Below, one piece after another: positions 8,384 through 16,000 of a stretch of 48,375 nucleotides of DNA (the first letter of the stretch is position 1; every line of letters starts with the position of its first letter). The notes beneath the pieces were generated by a model. That model searched no databases. It had not been told where the DNA came from and was given only the letters and a program-made list of their open reading frames with translations. A program made the position numbers and the translations under genes. The stretch lies in the NCBI GenBank assembly GCA_041499965.1, contig JBGQLG010000021.1, positions 1 to 48,375 of the forward strand. Reading direction: 5' to 3'. The stretch comes from AR5 sp041499965. GTDB taxonomy: Bacteria; Methylomirabilota; Methylomirabilia; Rokubacteriales; CSP1-6.

Positions 8384-9130
8384 TTACCAGAGCGCATCCG
8401 GCATCGGCAGTCCCTTGAAGGCGTCGGTCGGCAGCGGCGCGGGGGCCGTCACGCCCATGCGCTCGGCGAGGACGTAGAGCTGGCGCAGGTGCTGGCCACA
8501 GTGCCAGGCCGTGCGCTCGAGCAGGTCGTGGGCGCCCTGCGGACCGTAGTAGATCTCGAGCACGCGCTCGAACTCGTCGTCGCGCGCGCCCTCGAACCAG
8601 CCGGTGATGCGCGCGCGCACGAGCGCGCCCCACCGGGCGACGTCGCCGCCGTCCTGCATCCCGGCCGGCGCGCGCTCCTCGAACCAGGTGTCCGGCATGC
8701 GGCCCTGGTCCATCGTGTCGATGAACGACAGCCCCACCCGGAAGACGTGAAAGGCGAGATCGCGGGTGGAGCGCTTGCGCTCGGGCGGGATCACGTCGAG
8801 CTGGGCCGCGTCGAAGCGCTGCACCAGACCCTGGGCGGACTCGAGGACGCGATCCATCCGCCGGGCCAGCTCCCGCACCGGCAGCTGGGTGGCGGCGGCG
8901 TAGGGCACGCCGAGCAGCTCCGCGTAGCCGGCGGGGTTCCAGCCGTGGACCGCCCGGTCGCCGACGGCGACGGCCGGCACGCGCGGCACCCCGAAGCGCT
9001 TCAGCTCGGCGACGGCGGCGGGATCAGCCTGGATGTCGACAGGATCGAACTCGATCCCCCAAGACGTGAGGAGCTCCTTCGTCTTGGCGCACGACGATCA
9101 CCCCGGGCGGTAGTACAGGCGTGGCTTCAT
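8384..9130 (-). CDS. Predicted selenoprotein: UxxC glutaredoxin-like domain fused to a DinB-like domain
   Basis: Without recoding only 201 residues are visible, starting in mid-domain at a GTG at 8989. Reading back through one in-frame TGA (9098-9100) reaches ATG 9130 with GGAGG 5 nt upstream, giving 248 residues. Residues 1-10 are MKPRLYYRPG, then Sec11-Ser-Ser-Cys14, then AKTKELLTSWGIEFDPVDI and VPRVPAVAVGD: a complete glutaredoxin/ArsC-like thioredoxin fold with Sec replacing the first Cys of CxxC and VP as the likely cis-Pro. Residues about 85-235 are a DinB-like four-helix domain with possible metal ligands His128, His210 and His214 (HCGQH). DinB relatives include thiol-dependent transferases, so a redox or thiol role is inferred. 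It lies 37 nt after the crotonase gene. The alternative is a base-call error or a real nonsense mutation at TGA. Confidence 0.8.
9059..9087 (-). promoter_or_regulatory. Candidate bacterial SECIS stem-loop after in-frame UGA
   Basis: On the mRNA the segment CCAAGACG (9087-9080) pairs perfectly with CGUCUUGG (9066-9059), an 8-bp stem beginning 10 nt after the UGA. The 13-nt loop can form an inner AGG/CCU stem with an AGCU tetraloop that has G in second position. The UGA-to-loop distance is 18 nt to the outer loop and 22 nt to the tetraloop, inside the known bacterial SECIS range of roughly 16-37 nt. No fold energy was computed. Confidence 0.65.
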
Positions 9131-9167
9131 GGCATCCTCCCTCGACAAGAGTACCCGGACGCGGGGC

Positions 9168-9956
9168 TCAGCGCCCGCGGAACGTCGGCGCTTTTTTCTC
9201 TGCAAATGCCGTGACGCCGGCCCGGAAGTCCTCGGTGTGGCCGCAGGCGGCGATGCCCTGGGCCTCCAGCTCCATCTGCGTCTCCAGGCTCTCCCACGTC
9301 GACTGGTGCAGCAGGCGCTTGGCGATGCCGAACGACTTCGAGGGGCCCTGGGCCAGCTCGCGGGCCAGCGCGTCCACCGCGCCCTTGAACTCCGCGTCCG
9401 GCACCGCGCGCGTGACCATCCCCCACTCCACCGCTTCCTTCGCGCTCAGCACGCGGTTGGTGAAGTACAGCTCCATGGCCCGGCGCAGGCCGATCAGCCG
9501 CGGCAGGAAGTACGACGAGGAGCCGTCGGGGCTGGCGCCGATCTTGGAATAGGCCATCGTGAACTTCGCCGACTCGGCGGCCAGCACCAGATCGCCCGAC
9601 AGGGCCAGGCTGAAGCCGCCGCCGGCGGCGATGCCGTTGACGGCCATGATCACCGGCTTGTCGGTGCGGGCGAAGCGCGAGATCGCGCCATGCAGGTACG
9701 TCGTCAGCTCCTTGATGTGCACGCCGATGCGTCCCAGGTTGTCGACGAAGTCCTTGACGTCGCCGCCCGCGCAGAACGCCCGGCCGCTGCCGGTGACGAC
9801 GATGCAGCGGACGTCGGGATCCTCGTCCAGCTCCAGCGAGGCGTGGAACAGCTCGCGGCCCAGCGGCAGGTTGAGCGCATTGTAGGCATCGGGCCGCCGG
9901 AGCGTGACGGTGGCAACGCCACCCGCCCGCTCCACGATCAGGTTCTGATAGGCCAT
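9168..9956 (-). CDS. Enoyl-CoA hydratase/isomerase, PaaG-like
   Basis: A crotonase-superfamily enzyme of 262 residues from the ATG at 9956, which has GGAGG 7 nt upstream; an in-frame ATG at 9974 lacks such a site. Oxyanion-hole segments are GRAFCAGGDVKDF and NGIAAGGGFSLALSGD. The active-site region reads AYSKIGASPDGSSSYFLPRL, with an Asp where PaaG (1,2-epoxyphenylacetyl-CoA isomerase) has its catalytic Asp and where ordinary enoyl-CoA hydratases have a GAGGTQ turn. The ending SADYR-like HTEDFRAGVTAF and KKAPTFRG also resembles PaaG. It therefore probably isomerises or hydrates an unsaturated acyl-CoA. No other phenylacetate genes are nearby, so the substrate is open. It lies between the giant kinase gene and the selenoprotein candidate. 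Confidence 0.88.
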   Translation of the reverse strand: MAYQNLIVERAGGVATVTLRRPDAYNALNLPLGRELFHASLELDEDPDVRCIVVTGSGRAFCAGGDVKDFVDNLGRIGVHIKELTTYLHGAISRFARTDKPVIMAVNGIAAGGGFSLALSGDLVLAAESAKFTMAYSKIGASPDGSSSYFLPRLIGLRRAMELYFTNRVLSAKEAVEWGMVTRAVPDAEFKGAVDALARELAQGPSKSFGIAKRLLHQSTWESLETQMELEAQGIAACGHTEDFRAGVTAFAEKKAPTFRGR

Positions 9957-10053
9957 CGAGCTCCCTCCGATCAAGAGATGTTGTGCATCGATGCTCTCGC
10001 GCGCGACCGAGCAGCGTCACGGCTCCGCCGGGGCGCTGCGAGCAGTTGGGGGT

Positions 10054-10080
10054 GTGGGGGGCCATATCGGGGCCCCCCAC
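10054..10080 (-). terminator. GC-rich hairpin directly after the hybrid kinase gene
   Basis: A perfect 10-bp inverted repeat (10054-10063 with 10071-10080, 7-nt loop) begins immediately after the kinase stop codon. It lacks a downstream U tract, so it could be an inefficient terminator, a pause site or a 3'-end-stabilising hairpin. The remaining 97 nt before the crotonase start show no other clear element. Confidence 0.45.
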
Positions 10081-13000
10081 TCAACCACCCCGGGCGGCGA
10101 CCTCGGCGACGGCGTCGAGGATCTCCTGGATCTGCAGCGGCTTGACGAGAACGAGATCGACGCCGTGGGCGCGCCGCTCCTCGACCGTCAGCTCGACGCC
10201 GAAGCCGGTGACCAGGAACACCGGCACCTGTGGCGCCGTCTGCTTGACGGCGCGGGCCACCTGCCAGCCCGACACGCGCGGCATGGCGAGATCGGTCACC
10301 ACGAGGTCGAACCGCTCGGCCGCGAAGCGGGCGATGGCCTCGCCGCCGTCGCCCAGCGTCACCACGACGTGTCCGGCCGACTCGAGGATGTCGCCGATCA
10401 CCGCCCGCACCGGCGCCTCGTCGTCGACGACCAGGCAGCGCAGCGAGCGCACGGCCGGCGTCTCGACCCAGGCCTGCGGCGTCTGGGGCTGCACGTCGAT
10501 GCCCCGGGGCAGCGACAGCCGGAAGGTCGAGCCCTGCCCCGGCTCGCTCTCGACGGCGATGGAGCCGCCGTGGCGCGAGATGATGCCGTAGGTCATCGAC
10601 AGACCCAGGCCGGTGCCCTGCGGCCCCTTGGTCGTGAAGAACGGATCGAACACCTTGTCCCGCACCTCGGGCGGCATGCCCACGCCGCTGTCGGCCACGG
10701 CGATCTCGACGCGCTCGTCGACCAGGGCGGTGCTCAGGGTCAGCGTGCCGCCCTCCGGCATGGCGTCGAGCGCGTTCAGGATGAGGTTGGTCATCGCCTC
10801 CCGCAGCTCGGCGCCGTCGCCGAGCACCGCCGGCACGTCGGCCAGGTGGGTGCGGACCTCCACGGCGATGCCGCGGCTGGTCGGCTCCTCCCTCCAGCGC
10901 GACTGGGTGATCTCGAGCGCGTCGCGCACGACCTGGTTGATGTCGAGCGCCACCCGCGGCTGGTCGCGCCGGATGCGCGTGAAGTCCTGCAGGCGCCGGA
11001 CCGTCTGGGCGCCGTCCAGGGCCGAGCGCTCGATCACCTGCAGCCACTGGCGCAGCTGCGGCTCCTGCACGCGCCGCAGCAGGAGCTGGGCGCGCCCCAG
11101 CACCGAGGCCAGCAGGTTGTTGAAGTCGTGGGCCACGCCCGAGGCCATCTCGCCCAGGGCCCGCAGCTTCTCGGTGCGCACGAGCTGGTCCTGGGCCGCC
11201 GACAGCTCGCTGTAGGCGCGCGTGCGCTCCTCGTAGAGGCGCACGCTGGACAGAGCCAGCGCCGTCAGGTGGGCGATGTTCAGGAGCAGGTGCTCCTCGG
11301 CCTCGGTGAACGGACGCTCGGCGCTGCGCAGCGCCAGCACGCCCAGCACCCGGTCCCGGGCATTCAACGGCACCCCGAGCCAGTAGCGCAGGTGCCCGGG
11401 CGCCACCGGACGCACGCCGCGCCGCAGGCACTCGGCGGCGTAGTCGTCGGTGCGCAGCGGCTGGCCCGACTCCAGCACCGGGGCGATGAGCCCGACCCCG
11501 CGCCCGGGGTAGCGGCGGGGTCCGCTCTCGTCGCGGACGTCGTCGACGAGCCGCAGCGCCACCTCGAAGTCGTCGCCGTCCCCGGCGCGCAGGACGATCA
11601 CCATGTTGCGGACGTCGAGCACGCGGGCCAGCTGGACGCGGACGGCGTCGAGCAGCGCCGCCCGGTCGAGCTCGCCGGTGACGGCGCGCGAGAGCTCGTG
11701 CAGCACCGACAGCTCCTCGACCCGCCGCCGGTTCTCCTCGAACAGTCGCGCGTTCTCGATGCCGACCCCGGCCTGGTTGGCGATGGCCTCCACGAGGGCC
11801 AGGTCGCTGACGTTGAAGTCACGCGAGCGCTCCCACCACACCGCGGCGAAGCCGCCGATCATCCGGTCCTTGGCCACCACCGGCACGAAGAGATGCGTGC
11901 GGTGCGGCGCCTCCTCGCGGATGACCGGGGGCATCCGCGGATCGTTCGCCGCGTCGGCCGACAGGACCGCGCGCTTGGTCCGGGCGGCCTCCGCGTAGAT
12001 GGCGTGGTCGACCAGCGACAGCCGGACCTCGCGCAGCGCGCGGAGCTGCGCGGTGGGGACGCGGTAGCCGGCGAAGGGCGTCAGCCACTGGCCGGTCTCG
12101 TCGACCATCCACAGGCCGACGGTGTCGGCGCCGAAGGTGGTCGCGACCTGGCGCAGGAACAGGCGCACCAGGCTCTGGACGTCGAGCGTGGAGGAGACGG
12201 CGCGGCTGACCGACAGCAGCGTCTCCGTCTCGCTCAGCTTGATCTGCGTCTGCCGGGCCAGCTCCACGTTCTCCATGGCGAGGCCGACCTGGGCGGCGAT
12301 GCCGTCCAGCAGCCGGACCTCGGGCGCCGGAAACACCCGGCCGGTGCGCCACCAGACCAGGAACAGGCCGCCGACCGGCAGCCCGTGGGCCAGCGTCGGC
12401 GCGAACAGCAACGAGTAGGGCGGCAGCGCCCGCGTCCACTCGGCGTCGTAGCCGGCGTCGTGATGGACGTCGCTGCTCGACACCGGCCGGGCGTCGCGGA
12501 ACGCCGCCGTCAGCGCCGGCGAGCGCTCCAGGGCCAGCGGGCTGCGCAGGAAGAAGTCGAGCAGCTCCTTGGGCACGTGATACCCGGCGGCCGGCACCAG
12601 CGAGGTGCGCCGCTCGTCCACCAGGTACACGCCGACCATGTCGGCGTTGAAGGCGCGGCCCACCTCGGCGGCCACGCCACGCAGGATGACGTCGGTCGGG
12701 CCTTGCTGCGACAGCCCCTGGCCGACGGCCAGCAGCGTGCGCGTCTCCCGCAGCCGCTCCTGGGCCTCGGCGTAGAGCTGGGAGTTCTCCAGCGCCAGCG
12801 CGATCTGCCCCGCGATGGCCAGCGCCAGATCCTGCTGCCAGTCCTGGATGCGGCCGGGCCGGTCGCAGTAGTCGAGCGTCATGACGCCGATCACCCGCTC
12901 CTGGCGCAGCATCGGCACGATGAGACAGGCCCGCAGGCCGAACGCCTCGACCCACTGGCGCGGGATGAGCTCCGAGGTGGCGCAGTCGTCGATCACCAGC

Positions 13001-16000
13001 GGCTGGCGCGTCTCGATCACGCGCGCGTTGGCGGGGACGGCATCGGGTGGGCCCGCCTCCACCATCTGGAACTGCTCCCACATCCGCGGCGTCTTGCGGC
13101 CGTCGGCGAACTGCGACATGAGCGGGACGACCCGGTCGCCGTCCCACAGCTCCAGCGTGCAGCGGTCGACGCGACAGACCTGGGCGACCTTCAGCGCCAC
13201 CCGCTTGAGCACGCGCCGCGAATCGAGCGTGGCGGAGAGGATCCCCGCGACCTCCAGCAGGGCCCGGGTCTCGGTGAGGCGCCGGGTCGTCTCCGAGTAC
13301 AGGCGGGCGTTCTCCAGCGCGATGGCGGCCTGGGCAGCCAGCGAGCCCATCAGCGTCACCGTCTCCGGCGTCATCGGCCACGCGGCCGCCCGGTGGACGG
13401 CGAAGGCGCCCAGCATGCGCTCGCCGATGGCGATCGGATACGCGGTCATCCAGTGCAGCCCGTGCTCGCGCATCTGGGGGGCGTCGAGGAAGCGTGCGTC
13501 GGCCACGGCGTCGGTCCACAAGATGGGCTCGCGGTGCTCCACGACCCAGCCGACGGCCCCCTCGCCCAGGGCGAGGTCGTCGCGCAGCGCCGCCGCCAGC
13601 TCGGGATCGCCGAAGGTGAGCGCGCGGTGCAAGCGCTGGGTGGCCACGTCGTAGGCCCACAGGCTCACGTAGGGCGCGTCGAAGAACTGGGCGATGGCCC
13701 GGGCCAGGTTCTGCAGCACCTCCTCGACGTTCAGCGACGAGGACACCAGCCGGTTGACCTCTTCCAGCGCGCGCAGCCGCTCGGCGTACTGCCGGGTCTC
13801 CTCGTACAGCCGCGCGTTGCGGACGGCGGCCGCCGCCTGGGCGGAGAACGATTGCAGCAGGTCCTCGTCGTCGGAATCGAAGCGGAACGGGTGCTCGCGG
13901 ATGAGCACGATGACGCCCAGCAGCCGGTCCCGGTCGAGGATCGGGGTGCAGAACAGGCTGCGCAGGCCGCGCTCGCGCGCCCACTCCTGGGCCACGAACC
14001 GGCCGTCGGCGAAGATGTCGTCGATGGCCAGCGGCCGCCGCTCGACGGCGACCGAGCCCACCGCCCCCTCGCCGAACCGCAGCACGCCGATGTTCTCCTG
14101 ACCGGCACCGACCGAGGCGTCGGACGAGGCCTGCATGCGCAGCGTGCCCGTCTGCTCGTCGGCCAGCCAGAACCCCACGAAGGGCGCGCTCATGATCTCG
14201 GCCGCCGCCTCGGCGATGGAGGTCAGCACGTGGGCGGTGTCGAGCGAGGAGGTGACCAGGTGATTGAGCCGCGAGAGCGTGCGCAGCCGGGTGGCCCGGA
14301 CGTCGAGCGCGCGGTAGAGACGCGAGTTCTCGAGCGCGATGCCGGCCTGGGCGGCGAAGCTCTCCAGCAGCGCCAGGTCGTCGGCCAGGAACGGATCGCC
14401 GCCCTCGGCCCGGCCCATCACGATGACGGCGTGCACACGGCCGGCGATCACCACCGGCTGGGCCAGCACGTGGCGCACGCCGTGGGCGACGAACTCCGGG
14501 CGGGCCAGCGGCGAGCGCGGGTAGTCGTTGGCGATCAGGCCGCGTCGCTCGGCCATGACCGTGCCGACCAGCCCCTCCCCCGGGTTCACCCGCAGCGCGC
14601 CCGGGCCCTCGATCGTCCACGCCCGCCGTACCAGGCGGCCGTCGTCGTCGAGCAGGTAGACGGAGCCGGTGGCGCTGAAGAGCCGCGCCGAGCGCTCGAC
14701 GATGAGGCCGAGCAGGCGCTCGGTGTCGAGCTCGGCGGCGAACTCGCGCTCGATCTCGGCCAGGGCGGCGATCTGCCGGCGACGCCCGCGCTCCAGCGAG
14801 AAGAGCCGCGCGTTCTCCAGCGCCAGCGCGGCCTGGTCGGCGAAGGCCTGCAGGAGCCGCGCCTCCTCCCCGGTGAACTGGCGGCCGGCGGCGTCGGAGA
14901 CGCCGAGGCCGCCGATCACCGTCGCCTTCACGCGTAGTGGCACCGCCAGCGCCGAGCGGTCACCGGTGTTGCCCACGATCGCGCGCAGCTCGTCGGTCAG
15001 GTGCACGTCGGGATCGACGAGGATGTCCGCCGACCACGACGGTCGCCCCTCGGCCACGGCCCGGCCGAGGACGCCCATGCCGGGCCGCAGCACGTGACCG
15101 GGCTCGAACCCGTCGCGGGTGAGGCCGCCCAGAGCCAGCGCCACCAGCGAGCCGTCGGGCTGCATGAGCCGCAGGATCGAGGACCGGGCGCCGAACAGCG
15201 GCACCACGCTCTCGACCGTGCGGCCCACGACGTCGCTGACGTCGAGGCTCTCGGTCAGCGTCTGGGCCAGTCGGGCCAGCTGCTCGGCCTCGTGGCGGCG
15301 GCGCGTGGTCTCCGCGTACAGCCGCGCGTTCTCGAGGGCCAGCGCCGCCTGGTCGGCGAAGGCCTGCAGCAGCTGGGCCTCGGCGCCGCTGAAGACGCGG
15401 CCGGTCCGGTCGGAGATCGACAGCGCGCCGAGCGTCTGCGCCTTGACCCGCAGCGGGACCGAGAGCTGGGCGGAGTCGCCGACCTCCCGCATGCGCTCCC
15501 GCAGCTCGTCGGTGAGGACGAGCGTGGGATCGTTGGCGATGTCCGCCGTCATGACGGCGGCGCCGCGCTCCACCGCCCGGCCCGAGGTCGACGTCCCGGC
15601 CGGCAGCACGTGGCCCGGCGCCAGCACGCCGGCGACGCGCCCGGCCAGGGCCAGCACCTGCAGGGCGCCGTCGGGGCGCAGCACCCTCAGCACGGAGGAC
15701 TGGGCGCTGAAGAGCGTCAGCACGCTCTCGGCGATGCGTCCCCCGACCACGTCGAGGTCGAGGGTCTCGGTGAGCGTGCGCACCAGCCCGGCCAGCTCCT
15801 CGGCCTCGCGGCGCCGCCGGGTCGTCTCCGCGTAGAGTCGGGCGTTCTCCAGGGCCAGCGCCGCCTGGTCGGCGAAGGCCTCGGCCAGGCGCGTGTCCTC
15901 GGCGTCGAACACGCGGCCGGTGCGGTCGGCCACGGCCAGCGCGCCGAACACCCGGTCGCGGACGAGCAGCGGCACCCCGATGAGCGCGCGGTCGGAGCTC

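Noticed and set aside
9098..9100. Treating the TGA as a pseudogene-causing mutation or frameshift
   Set aside because: The frame is intact on both sides, the residue is exactly the redox Cys position, and a stem-loop follows, so recoding is the better explanation. Sequencing error remains possible and is stated as a test.
9991..14937. Plus-strand open frame of 1,648 codons opposite the GAF kinase, and similar long antisense frames (4936-8418, 15001-17559, 32932-35940)
   Set aside because: The strong GC3 bias removes stops from the antisense frame. Translations are rich in His, Arg, Gly and Val with no recognisable domain, and they mirror well-supported genes.
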